Shown here: positions 35,778 to 44,554 of the stretch, one piece after another
How positions within the stretch are numbered: position 1 is the stretch's first letter
Layout: each line of letters starts with the position of its first letter
From: UBA11986 sp963734955
GTDB taxonomy: Bacteria; Bacteroidota; Ignavibacteria; UBA10030; UBA6906
DNA length: 64,000 nucleotides
Direction: 5' to 3'
Assembly (NCBI GenBank): GCA_963734955.1
Contig: CAVTJO010000016.1
Location: 1 to 64,000, forward strand
Position numbers and translations under genes: made by a program
The notes under the pieces: generated by a model
What the model saw: the letters and a program-made list of their open reading frames with translations, nothing else
Database searches by the model: none
Told to the model about the DNA's origin: nothing

Positions 35778-36731
35778 ATGCTGAAGGCAACCAACCTCAG
35801 AAAGGAATTCACTTCCGTCCTTGCGGTTGATGGGGTCTCGTTCGAGGTACAGCGCGGCGAGATTCTCGGCCTGATCGGACCGAATGGAGCAGGCAAAACC
35901 ACATCCATCCGGATGATCCTGAATATTCTCAAACCGGATGGCGGGGAGATCACCTACGATGGCAGGGGATTCACGGACCTCGTTCGAAACCAGCTCGGCT
36001 ATCTTCCCGAAGAGCGTGGGTTGTACAAAAAGAGCAAACTGTGGGATACAATTCTCTACTTCGCTCAACTCCGGGGAATGCAAACCGGTGCGGCAAGAGC
36101 AGAGATGTACAAATGGCTCCAGCGACTCAACCTTCTATCGTACAAGGACAAGAAAGTAGAGGAGCTGTCCAAGGGCAATCAACAGAAGGTTCAGTTCATC
36201 ACCTCGATCATTCACGATCCTCTCCTCGTCGTACTCGACGAGCCGTTCTCCGGACTTGATCCCGTCAACCAGATTCTGTTCAAGGACATTTTCCTCGAAT
36301 TGAAACAACGAGGTAAGGCGATCATCTACTCCACCCATCAAATGGACCAGGCTGAAAGGCTTAGTGACAGGCTCTGCCTTGTCAATCGGGGGCGAGTCGT
36401 TCTCAGTGGCAGTATCCACGAGGTGAAGAAGCGATACGGCAAGAACTCTGTTTACATTGAGTTTGATGGTGATGGAACTTTTCTGCCTGCATTGCCCGGA
36501 GTTCGCCGGTCGAATGTGTTCCAGAATTCCGCCGAGCTGGAATTGGATGATGGCGTTGTCCCACAGGTGATTCTGTCGTATCTCATGGGCCGCGTTGACA
36601 TCCGGAAGTTCGAGGTCGTTGAGCCCTCCTTGAACTCCATTTTCATACAGCTTGTTGGCGGCGATGATCGAACACAGAACGAAGAACTTCGAACGGTTGC
36701 ATCATCGCTTGGAGGAACGGCCCGAGCATGA
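35778..36731 (+). CDS. ABC transporter ATP-binding protein (NatA-like)
   Basis: 317 residues. Walker A GPNGAGKTTS, Q-loop GYLPEERGLYKKSKL, signature LSKGNQQKVQF, Walker B LLVVLDEPFSGLDP, and the H-loop in STHQMDQAERL. The carboxy 90 residues form the DUF4162-type extension common in NatA/drug-exporter ATPases. The stop overlaps the permease start (ATGA at 36728), so the two are coupled. Substrate not deducible; sodium or hydrophobic compounds are usual for this group. Confidence 0.9.
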   Translation: MLKATNLRKEFTSVLAVDGVSFEVQRGEILGLIGPNGAGKTTSIRMILNILKPDGGEITYDGRGFTDLVRNQLGYLPEERGLYKKSKLWDTILYFAQLRGMQTGAARAEMYKWLQRLNLLSYKDKKVEELSKGNQQKVQFITSIIHDPLLVVLDEPFSGLDPVNQILFKDIFLELKQRGKAIIYSTHQMDQAERLSDRLCLVNRGRVVLSGSIHEVKKRYGKNSVYIEFDGDGTFLPALPGVRRSNVFQNSAELELDDGVVPQVILSYLMGRVDIRKFEVVEPSLNSIFIQLVGGDDRTQNEELRTVASSLGGTARA

Positions 36732-37975
36732 ACAAAGCCATCGTTGTTGCAAAGTGGGAATATCTTGAGAAGGTCAAGAGCAAGGCGTTCCTGATAGGGT
36801 TGTTTGTCACCCCGGTACTGATGGTGGGAATGGGTATTGTCCCGGGCCTGTTCGCAAATTCAGAGGATCAGGAGACAAAAGTCATCGGGGTGATTGATCT
36901 CAACGGCGAGGTTGCCGGTCCTCTGAGCGAAGGGTTGCAGAAGTACAAGCTTCCCAACGGCCAGCCAAATTATCTCGTCCAGCCGATTGCCGTCGGCAGA
37001 AACATCGATCGTGCTGGTGCCGTGGAGGCTGCAAATGAAAAGGTTCTTCGGGATGAGATCGAAGGATATTGTATCATCGGTGCCGACCCGCTTGTCGATA
37101 CACTTGTCGAATACAGGTCTAAGCATGTTGGGGACTTGCGGATCTCGAACCGCATCGAGGAAACGTTGCGGTCCATTATTACGGAGCGGAAACTTACACA
37201 ACTCGGCCTTGATCCATCGCTCCTGACGCAATTGCACACGCCCATCGATGTGAAGACGGTGAAGCTTTCGAAGACGGGTGAAACCGAGAATGGCGATTTC
37301 ATGACCGTCTTCTTTTCGGCGTATGTGTTTCTCATGATGCTGTTCTTCCTGATTCTCACTTCGGGTCAACTCCTCGTGCGCAGCATGATCGAGGAGAAGT
37401 CAAATCGCATCGTCGAAGTGCTGGTCTCGTCGCTCTCACCGACCGACATGATGGTTGGCAAAGTACTTGGCCTCAGTGGTCTCGGGTTCACGCAAATCGG
37501 TTTCTGGGGCCTGATCGGACTCGCGCTGAGTCTCCAGTTCAACGTCACGATGATTGCTCCCGGGCAGGCTGGGCTGTTGTTGGTCTATTTCGTCCTCGGG
37601 TACCTTTTTTATGCAGCGATCTTCATTGCCGTAGGCTCACCCCTCACCACCGAGCAGGAGGCACAACAAGTTACCAGTTACCTTGTTCTTATCGTGATCA
37701 TGCCGATTGCGCTCGCGCTGCCTGCCATTCAGAATCCCGGCGCCACGTGGATCAAGGTGCTATCATTCATTCCACTTCTCACACCAACAATGATGACATT
37801 GAGGATACCCATTCAGGTGCCATCTGTGTGGGAGATTGTCATTACCATCATGCTTATGATCGGGTCGACCTACGTTGCCATGATAGCCGCGGGCAGAATA
37901 TTCAGGATTGCGATTCTTTCGACTGGGAAGAGGCCGAAGCTGAAGGAGATTCTTCAGTGGGCAAGAAGCGGATAA
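36728..37975 (+). CDS. ABC-2 type permease (NatB-like)
   Basis: 415 residues, membrane partner of the ATPase just upstream. One membrane segment near the start (KAFLIGLFVTPVLMVGMGIV), a periplasmic domain of about 170 residues, then five segments after residue 195 (VFLMMLFFLILTSGQLLVRS, IEEKSNRIVEVLVSSLSPTD between them, and LVLIVIMPIALALPAI). The conserved 'EEK..R..E.LL.S' loop marks ABC-2 exporters of the NatB branch. Confidence 0.88.
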   Translation: MNKAIVVAKWEYLEKVKSKAFLIGLFVTPVLMVGMGIVPGLFANSEDQETKVIGVIDLNGEVAGPLSEGLQKYKLPNGQPNYLVQPIAVGRNIDRAGAVEAANEKVLRDEIEGYCIIGADPLVDTLVEYRSKHVGDLRISNRIEETLRSIITERKLTQLGLDPSLLTQLHTPIDVKTVKLSKTGETENGDFMTVFFSAYVFLMMLFFLILTSGQLLVRSMIEEKSNRIVEVLVSSLSPTDMMVGKVLGLSGLGFTQIGFWGLIGLALSLQFNVTMIAPGQAGLLLVYFVLGYLFYAAIFIAVGSPLTTEQEAQQVTSYLVLIVIMPIALALPAIQNPGATWIKVLSFIPLLTPTMMTLRIPIQVPSVWEIVITIMLMIGSTYVAMIAAGRIFRIAILSTGKRPKLKEILQWARSG

Positions 37976-38040
37976 GAGGAGTTGGTTGATATCAAATGAA
38001 TCACGAATTGGAACACTCATTGCCTGAAAGGACTTCGCCG

Positions 38041-38541
38041 ATGAGTCACCGGACACTTCCTGCATTGGTTCTTTGTGTTGTGGCCGCCTGGTCGATTGCC
38101 AGCTCGCAGGTCATTCTTCCCGAGAAGGGTGTAGAGCCCGGCTTACGCGAAAATGTGTTTGGACTTGGGTTATGGGGGGGACCAGCCACGGGATTGGGAC
38201 TGAGTTTTCGTCATCACCTTCCATCACAGATCAGCTATATGGTGACTGGAGGGATCATCAAGGTGGATGAACGCCTCTCGTATGACATCGGCCTTGAGCT
38301 TCAGTTCGATCTTGCACGTACAGCGTCGAACCGTTTCTTCGTTGCCGGGGGGTTCGGACAGTTCTATTCGGGCAAGGATGGGAATGAAATGAATGCACCG
38401 ACGCGAGCCGGACTCGGCATTGGTGGAGAGTTCGCAGTGACACCCGGGATTCATACCACCGTCGAGGCCATGTTTACCTACTTCTCGGACGGCAACGTGC
38501 TACCGTTGCCGCAGTTCGGGTTCCACTACTATTTCTACTGA
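38041..38541 (+). CDS. Small outer-membrane beta-barrel-like protein
   Basis: 166 residues from the ATG at 38041, which gives the signal peptide SHRTLPALVLCVVAAWSIASSQ and follows AAAGGACTT; the earlier ATG at 37996 adds only a hydrophilic tail. The mature part is glycine-rich with alternating strands (VFGLGLWGGPATGLGLSFRH, RFFVAGGFGQFYSG, GLGIGGEFAV) and ends in aromatic FHYYFY, typical of eight-stranded barrels. No family recognised. It sits between the ABC exporter and the nuo promoter. Confidence 0.65.
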   Translation: MSHRTLPALVLCVVAAWSIASSQVILPEKGVEPGLRENVFGLGLWGGPATGLGLSFRHHLPSQISYMVTGGIIKVDERLSYDIGLELQFDLARTASNRFFVAGGFGQFYSGKDGNEMNAPTRAGLGIGGEFAVTPGIHTTVEAMFTYFSDGNVLPLPQFGFHYYFY

Positions 38542-38572
38542 TACCGGCGTTCGAACCGCGACAATGTTTCCT

Positions 38573-38601
38573 TTGATTCTCTCTCAACTTTGTACTATCT
38601 T
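38573..38601 (+). promoter_or_regulatory. Sigma70-like promoter of nuoJKLM-nhaD-nuoN
   Basis: TTGATT (38573-38578), 17-base spacer, TATCTT (38596-38601), identical boxes to the RNA module copy 2 promoter. Predicted start about 38608, 36 bases before the nuoJ GTG. Confidence 0.65.
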
Positions 38602-38643
38602 GTACAAGTTTTCTTGAACCATCGCCGATAACCCAAGTCTGCT

Positions 38644-39147
38644 GTGAGTTTGGATTCTGTCTTCTTCTTCGCCGTCGCTGCCTCTGCCATTGCCTCGGCC
38701 TTGATGGTCATCCTGCAGCGAAATCCCGTCATGAGTGCCATCTCCTTGATTGCCAACTTCTTTTGCATTGCTCTTTTATATTTGCTTCTCAAGGCTCAGC
38801 TCCTTGCCGTCCTGCAGGTGGTGGTGTATACCGGAGCAATAATGGTCCTCGTGATTTTCGTTATTATGCTGCTCAATTTGGGGGACGAATCGAGGTTGAT
38901 GGAACAATTCAGTTTCAGGAAAGTCGCCGGCGTGGTGTTCGTAACCTGCTTCCTGCTGGAGATGTTGTATATCTTCGCGACGAACGCAAATGCCACGCCT
39001 CCTTCTGCACGTGCCGAGCACATCGGAACGGTTGAGGCGATGGGAAGCGCGATGTTCACGAAGTTCCTGCTCCCATTTGAGATTACGTCATTGCTCCTTC
39101 TTGCTGCCATTGTCGGCGCAGTCGTTCTTGCAAAGAAACGGCTCTAG
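38644..39147 (+). CDS. nuoJ: NADH-quinone oxidoreductase subunit J
   Basis: 167 residues starting at GTG (MSLDSVFFFAVAASAIASAL). The conserved third-helix text VLQVVVYTGAIMVLVIFVIM and an amino part rich in small residues identify NuoJ, a core membrane-arm subunit of complex I. Five membrane segments fit. First gene of a tight J-K-L-M run; no nuoA-I or nuoH in this window, so the peripheral arm must be encoded elsewhere. Confidence 0.93.
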   Translation: MSLDSVFFFAVAASAIASALMVILQRNPVMSAISLIANFFCIALLYLLLKAQLLAVLQVVVYTGAIMVLVIFVIMLLNLGDESRLMEQFSFRKVAGVVFVTCFLLEMLYIFATNANATPPSARAEHIGTVEAMGSAMFTKFLLPFEITSLLLLAAIVGAVVLAKKRL

Positions 39148-39158
39148 CAAATTTCGTC

Positions 39159-39464
39159 ATGACACTTTCAATTTCAGCATACCTGGCGCTTAGTGCGATC
39201 CTCTTCACCATCGGGGTTGCCGGAGTGTTATTGCGCCGCAATGCCATCGTAGTATTCATGTGCATAGAGTTGATGCTCAACTCTGTGAACCTCTCTCTCA
39301 TTGCCTTCTCGTCGTATCTCGGTGATATCACGGGGCAAGTGCTCGTCTTTTTCGTCATGGCTGTTGCCGCTGCAGAAGCAGCGGTAGGGCTCGCGATTGT
39401 CATTGCTCTCTTCCGCAACAAGCAAACAGTCAATATCGACGAGATCAATATCATGAAGTGGTAA
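39159..39464 (+). CDS. nuoK: NADH-quinone oxidoreductase subunit K
   Basis: 101 residues, three membrane segments, normal for NuoK. FMCIELMLNSVNLSLIAFSS holds the conserved membrane Glu involved in proton transfer, and AVAAAEAAVGLAIVIALFR holds the second. Lies 11 bases after nuoJ. Confidence 0.95.
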   Translation: MTLSISAYLALSAILFTIGVAGVLLRRNAIVVFMCIELMLNSVNLSLIAFSSYLGDITGQVLVFFVMAVAAAEAAVGLAIVIALFRNKQTVNIDEINIMKW

Positions 39465-39477
39465 CTTCCCGGTCGCA

Positions 39478-41409
39478 ATGGCACACCAGTACATAGCGTT
39501 CGCTGTATTCCTTCCTCTCGCCGGGTTTCTCTTCAACGGGCTTATCGGACGGAAGCTCAAATCGGAAACACTTGTCGGTGTTATCGGCTCGGCGACTATT
39601 GGCATAGGGTTTCTTATTGCGGTGGCCACGTTCGTAGAGATGCTGGGGAATCCGCCTCACGAGCGATCTCATGTCGTTTCCCTCTACAACTGGATCACAG
39701 CGGGCAATCTCAGCGTTGGAGTCGCATTTCAGGTTGACCAGCTTTCCATTCTCATGATGCTCATCGTTACAGGCGTTGGGTTCCTGATCCATGTCTATTC
39801 CATCGGCTACATGCACGGCGATCCCGGATTCTGGAGGTTCTTTTCCTATCTGAATCTGTTCATCTTTGCCATGCTTACCCTTGTTCTTGCCGACAACTTC
39901 CTGTTGATGTTTCTTGGATGGGAGGGTGTGGGGCTGTGTTCCTACCTGCTGATCGGGTTCTGGTACGACCGGAAGTTCGAGAAGGGAACCACCGCGGATG
40001 CTGCAAAGAAAGCATTTATCGTCAACCGTATCGGGGACTTCGGCTTCCTCATCGGAATGTTCCTTATTTTCACGACATTCGGGTCATTGAACTTCAGCAC
40101 CGTATTTGCTCACGCATCGATGTTGTCCGTTGGCACACCGGTGATCACCTGGATCACCCTTGCCCTGTTCCTCGGTGCCACGGGGAAATCTGCTCAGATT
40201 CCATTGTTTGTCTGGCTCCCTGATGCGATGGCGGGTCCGACGCCGGTCAGCGCACTCATCCACGCCGCGACAATGGTGACCGCAGGAGTGTACATGGTGG
40301 CGAGGTGTTCCGTGTTGTATGCGCTCGCCCCGGCAACGATGGAGGTAGTCGCGATCATCGGCGCATGCACCGCCTTGATGGCGGCTTCAATCGGGTTGGT
40401 GCAAAACGACATCAAGAAGGTACTCGCCTACTCCACGGTCAGTCAGCTTGGCTACATGTTCCTTGCGCTCGGCGTGGGCGCGTTTGCGGCGGGCCTCTTC
40501 CATGTGTTGACGCATGCATTTTTCAAGGCATTGCTTTTCCTCGGGGCGGGAGCGGTCATCCATGCCATGGACGATGAGCAGGACATCAGAAAGATGGGTG
40601 CCCTGAAGACTCAACTACCGAAGACCTACTGGACGTTTCTTGTGGCAGCAATCGCCATTTCCGGCATTCCGCCACTCTCCGGATTCTTCAGCAAGGACGA
40701 AATCCTGTGGATGGCATTTTCCCAGGGGCACTATGTCCTTTGGTTGATGGTGCTGCTTGGCGCGGGGCTGACGGCGTTCTACATGTTCCGGCTCGTGTCG
40801 CTCACTTTTGATGGTGAGAAGCGATGGGATGCAGGGAAGCACCCGCACGAAGCGCCTGCGACAATGACCGTTCCCCTGATTGTTCTTGCTCTATTGTCCG
40901 CCGTAGGCGGATTTGTCGGTGTGCCGGGAAGCCTTGGGGGGAGCAATGCAATCGAGCGTTGGCTCGAGCCGGTATTCGAAAAAGCAAACGAGAACCTTGC
41001 GCTTGGCGGAAACAATGTGGAGGTAACCGAGTATGCCCTGATGGTGCTCTCGGTTGCTGTCGCTGTTGCGGGGATTTTTATTGCCCGATCATGGTATCTG
41101 AAGAGGAAGGAAGTCCCCGAGAAGTTGAGCCATCGCTTTGCGAAACCCTACAACCTGCTGCTGGGCAAATACTACGTTGATGAAGCATATGATGCCGCAG
41201 TTGTTACGCCGATGGTGAAGGGCTCGGAGAAGCTGCTGTGGCGAGGTATCGATGTTGGGGTGATTGATTGGTGCGTGAACGGGCTGGCGAACGCATTCGG
41301 CTTCATCAGCAAGGGTTTTCGACTCGTGCAGACAGGCGTTGCACAAAGCTACGCGCTCGTGTTTCTCATCGGTGTGATAGCAATAGTCGGGTGGCTCATA
41401 ACAAGATGA
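39478..41409 (+). CDS. nuoL: NADH-quinone oxidoreductase subunit L
   Basis: 643 residues, antiporter-like proton-pumping subunit at the distal end of complex I. Visible: LLMFLGWEGVGLCSYLLIGF (helix 5 Glu), SAQIPLFVWLPDAMAGPTPV, IHAATMVTAGVYMVARCSVL and a carboxy region continuing past residue 500 for the lateral helix. Full length, frame intact, 13 bases after nuoK. Confidence 0.95.
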   Translation: MAHQYIAFAVFLPLAGFLFNGLIGRKLKSETLVGVIGSATIGIGFLIAVATFVEMLGNPPHERSHVVSLYNWITAGNLSVGVAFQVDQLSILMMLIVTGVGFLIHVYSIGYMHGDPGFWRFFSYLNLFIFAMLTLVLADNFLLMFLGWEGVGLCSYLLIGFWYDRKFEKGTTADAAKKAFIVNRIGDFGFLIGMFLIFTTFGSLNFSTVFAHASMLSVGTPVITWITLALFLGATGKSAQIPLFVWLPDAMAGPTPVSALIHAATMVTAGVYMVARCSVLYALAPATMEVVAIIGACTALMAASIGLVQNDIKKVLAYSTVSQLGYMFLALGVGAFAAGLFHVLTHAFFKALLFLGAGAVIHAMDDEQDIRKMGALKTQLPKTYWTFLVAAIAISGIPPLSGFFSKDEILWMAFSQGHYVLWLMVLLGAGLTAFYMFRLVSLTFDGEKRWDAGKHPHEAPATMTVPLIVLALLSAVGGFVGVPGSLGGSNAIERWLEPVFEKANENLALGGNNVEVTEYALMVLSVAVAVAGIFIARSWYLKRKEVPEKLSHRFAKPYNLLLGKYYVDEAYDAAVVTPMVKGSEKLLWRGIDVGVIDWCVNGLANAFGFISKGFRLVQTGVAQSYALVFLIGVIAIVGWLITR

Positions 41410-41469
41410 GTCAGGTCACCACACAGGCCCGCCTCGTTGCTGTGCAGAATCTTCATCTAAAATGAGATT

Positions 41470-43026
41470 ATGAACGACGGCATCATTCTTAGTGGTATAC
41501 TTGCTCTTCCGCTGCTTGGTGCGATGGTGATCGTGCTGATGAGTGCTGAGAACAAGCGCCTCATCAAAACTCTCGGCCTTGTATTCTCCACGGCCTCGTT
41601 CCTTCTTTCACTGTGGCTGTTCCTGAAGTTCGATGCGGCGAACGGCGGGATGCAATTTGTGGAGAAACATGCCTGGATTGCCAGCCTCGACATTTCGTAT
41701 CATCTCGGCGTTGACGGCATCTCCCTGCTTCTCGTTGTGCTGACCACCTTCCTCACGCCCATTGCGTTGCTTGCCTCATGGGAGTCGATTGAGAACAAAC
41801 TCAAAGGTTATGTTGCCCTGATGTTGTTGCTCGAAGTGGGAACACTGGGAGTATTCATGTCGCTCGACATGTTCCTGTTTTATGTGTTCTGGGAGTTCAT
41901 GCTCATTCCCATGTACTTCATCATCGGAATATGGGGAGGCGCGGAGAGGATTTACGCGGCGGTCAAATTCTTCCTCTACACCATGGTCGGTAGCCTGCTG
42001 ATGCTTGTTGCGATCATTTGGCTCGGGTATTACGCATCGACACAGCCTGGTGGTATGTTCACCACTGATCTGATGAAGCTCTACACCATTGCGCCCGGTA
42101 TTCCGGCGTCCATCCAGACGTGGATGTTCCTTGCATTTGCGCTGAGTTTCTGCATCAAGGTTCCGTTGTTCCCATTTCATACCTGGCTCCCCGATGCCCA
42201 CGTGCAGGCGCCGACTGCAGGCAGCGTGATTCTTGCGGGCGTATTGTTGAAGATGGGCACGTACGGGCTCGTGCGGTTCTGCCTGCCTCTCTTCCCGTTC
42301 GCCACGTTCACGTTCATGCCGTATATTGCAGCGCTTGCGGTCATCGGTATTATCTACGGCGCACTGGTATCGATGGTGCAGGCGGACTTCAAGAAGCTGG
42401 TTGCATACTCATCGGTGAGCCATCTCGGATTTGTTGTACTGGGCATCTTTGCGGTGAATGAGGAGGGGATGCAGGGCAGCGTGATCCAAATGGTCAATCA
42501 CGGATTGTCCACCGGAGCGCTCTTTCTTCTTGTGGGGATGATCTACGATCGCCGACATACGCGGATGATCAAGGACTTTGGCGGCCTGGCCAGGCAGATG
42601 CCGGTGTATGCTGCCTTCTTCATGATCGTTATGCTCTCTTCGGCAGGTCTTCCAGGCTTGAACGGCTTCGTTGGTGAGTTCTTGATTCTTCTTGGTGCGT
42701 TCAAGTCGGAGTTCCTCTCGAACCACACCTATGCAATTCTCGGAACTACCGGCGTTATCTTTGCGGCAGTATATTTGTTGTGGAGCTACCAGAGGGTCTT
42801 TTTTGGAAAAATCGAGAACCCGGCGAACCAGAAGTTGCTTGATCTGTCACGACGGGAAATTGCGGTATTGGTGCCCATCGTCATCCTGATTGTGTGGATC
42901 GGGTTCTTCCCGAATACGTTCCTTGAAAAATCAGCTGCAGCATCCAAGCAGGTGGTTCATCAGGTTCAGAGTGCGCGAACTGGCGGTGGGACCGCTGCTC
43001 TTGGACCAACCGGGTCTCAGAGATAG
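41470..43026 (+). CDS. nuoM: NADH-quinone oxidoreductase subunit M
   Basis: 518 residues, second antiporter-like subunit. FYVFWEFMLIPMYFIIGIWG carries the conserved Glu, and KVPLFPFHTWLPDAHVQAPT with VILAGVLLKMGTYG carries the key Lys and discontinuous helix. Full length with intact frame. The carboxy tail (QVQSARTGGGTAALGPTG) is hydrophilic and stops 7 bases before the antiporter gene. Confidence 0.95.
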   Translation: MNDGIILSGILALPLLGAMVIVLMSAENKRLIKTLGLVFSTASFLLSLWLFLKFDAANGGMQFVEKHAWIASLDISYHLGVDGISLLLVVLTTFLTPIALLASWESIENKLKGYVALMLLLEVGTLGVFMSLDMFLFYVFWEFMLIPMYFIIGIWGGAERIYAAVKFFLYTMVGSLLMLVAIIWLGYYASTQPGGMFTTDLMKLYTIAPGIPASIQTWMFLAFALSFCIKVPLFPFHTWLPDAHVQAPTAGSVILAGVLLKMGTYGLVRFCLPLFPFATFTFMPYIAALAVIGIIYGALVSMVQADFKKLVAYSSVSHLGFVVLGIFAVNEEGMQGSVIQMVNHGLSTGALFLLVGMIYDRRHTRMIKDFGGLARQMPVYAAFFMIVMLSSAGLPGLNGFVGEFLILLGAFKSEFLSNHTYAILGTTGVIFAAVYLLWSYQRVFFGKIENPANQKLLDLSRREIAVLVPIVILIVWIGFFPNTFLEKSAAASKQVVHQVQSARTGGGTAALGPTGSQR

Positions 43027-43033
43027 CCCCCGA

Positions 43034-44536
43034 ATGACCTCGCTTCCACGGAGAATCCTGCTGGTGGGAACCGTGTTGCTTCCGGCAACTACCGCCGCCT
43101 TGGCTGGTGAAGGCGAGCATCTGGTGGCGCCGAACCCCGTGATGATCCTGCCATTCGCGGTGTTGTTGCTGGCGATCGCCGTAATGCCGTTCGTCAACAA
43201 GCATTGGTGGGAGCACAATTATCCGTACGTTTCGGTTGCGCTGGCGTTCGTTGTCATTCTGTACTACGCCGTTGGTCTTGAGAACACAGGACGGATGCTA
43301 CATTCAGGGTTTGAGTACCTGAGTTTCATCTGTTTGATTGGATCCTTGTTTGTTGTTGCCGGTGGCATTCACATTCGCATAAAAGGGAAGTCCACGCCGC
43401 TTGCGAATGTGTTTCTCCTGGCGATTGGCGCGGTGGTGTCGAACGTTATCGGCACGACCGGTGCCTCGATGATTCTCATCCGGCCATTCATCAGGGTCAA
43501 CCGGTATCGCATCAAGCCGTACCACGTTGTGTTCTTCATATTCGTCGTAAGCAACATGGGTGGCGCACTGACCCCAATAGGTGATCCACCGCTGTTCCTT
43601 GGTTATCTGAAAGGCATACCATTCTTCTGGGTTGCAGAGAATCTGTGGTTCAAATGGGCAATCGGGATTCTGGGCGTCTTGGGAATTTTTTATGTGATGG
43701 ATCTGCTGAGTTTCCGGAAACTGCCGGTCTCGGTCCGACATGGTGCAGAAGGCGCGGAGGAGGAAGGAGAAGTCAGTGGAGCGCAGAATATCGTCTTCAT
43801 TGTCATCATTATTGTGGCGGTGTTCATCACCAATCCACCGTTTGTACGGGAGGGGTTGATGGTGCTTGCAGCCATCGGGTCGTATCGTTCAACCAGGAAG
43901 GACATTCACAAGAAAAATGATTTCAATTTTGTGCCGATCAAGGAGGTGGCTATCCTGTTCCTCGGTATTTTCGCCACGATGGTTCCCGCGCTTGATTGGC
44001 TGGAGTTGAATGCGTCGACGATCGGCATCAGGGAGGCGGGACAGTTCTACTGGGCCACGGGCGCACTCTCGTCGTTCCTGGACAATGCCCCAACGTATCT
44101 CAATTTCCTGAGCGCTGCGATCGGACTCTTCGTGAATGAAGAGATTGTGAAACAAGTCTATCACCTCGTGCAAACGTTCGGGAGCGACATCGGACAGGTC
44201 GCTGGACCGCACGCAGTCGAAATCAAGAATACCTTTGCGACGCTGATGAAGTATCACGGCGATCTGATTGTTGCGGGAAATGTCCCCGTCGATGATATTA
44301 ACATCGCGTACTTGATCGGGAATCACAATATCTATATTCAGGCGATTTCCATCGCGTCGGTTTTCTTTGGCGCCTGTACGTACATAGGCAACGGGCCGAA
44401 CTTCATGGTAAAGTCCATTGCAGAACAAAGCGGTGTACATTGCCCGAGCTTCTTCGGCTACATCGTGAAGTACACGATTCCGATACTGCTTCCGATATTT
44501 CTTGTCATCTGGCTTCTCTATTTTCGAGGCTGGTAG
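43034..44536 (+). CDS. nhaD: NhaD-type sodium:proton antiporter
   Basis: 500 residues from the ATG at 43034; the longer frame from 42890 runs into nuoM. A signal-like first segment (RRILLVGTVLLPATTAALA) is followed by a dozen hydrophobic segments. GAVVSNVIGTTGASMILIRP, FVVSNMGGALTPIGDPPLFL and ACTYIGNGPNFMVKSIAEQS are hallmark stretches of the NhaD/ion-transporter group, where the paired SNxxGxxxxPxGDPP and NGPNFM loops bind the ion. Its place between nuoM and nuoN is unusual and suggests a link between complex I and sodium handling. Confidence 0.88.
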   Translation: MTSLPRRILLVGTVLLPATTAALAGEGEHLVAPNPVMILPFAVLLLAIAVMPFVNKHWWEHNYPYVSVALAFVVILYYAVGLENTGRMLHSGFEYLSFICLIGSLFVVAGGIHIRIKGKSTPLANVFLLAIGAVVSNVIGTTGASMILIRPFIRVNRYRIKPYHVVFFIFVVSNMGGALTPIGDPPLFLGYLKGIPFFWVAENLWFKWAIGILGVLGIFYVMDLLSFRKLPVSVRHGAEGAEEEGEVSGAQNIVFIVIIIVAVFITNPPFVREGLMVLAAIGSYRSTRKDIHKKNDFNFVPIKEVAILFLGIFATMVPALDWLELNASTIGIREAGQFYWATGALSSFLDNAPTYLNFLSAAIGLFVNEEIVKQVYHLVQTFGSDIGQVAGPHAVEIKNTFATLMKYHGDLIVAGNVPVDDINIAYLIGNHNIYIQAISIASVFFGACTYIGNGPNFMVKSIAEQSGVHCPSFFGYIVKYTIPILLPIFLVIWLLYFRGW

Positions 44537-44554
44537 TCTTCAACCTCATACATT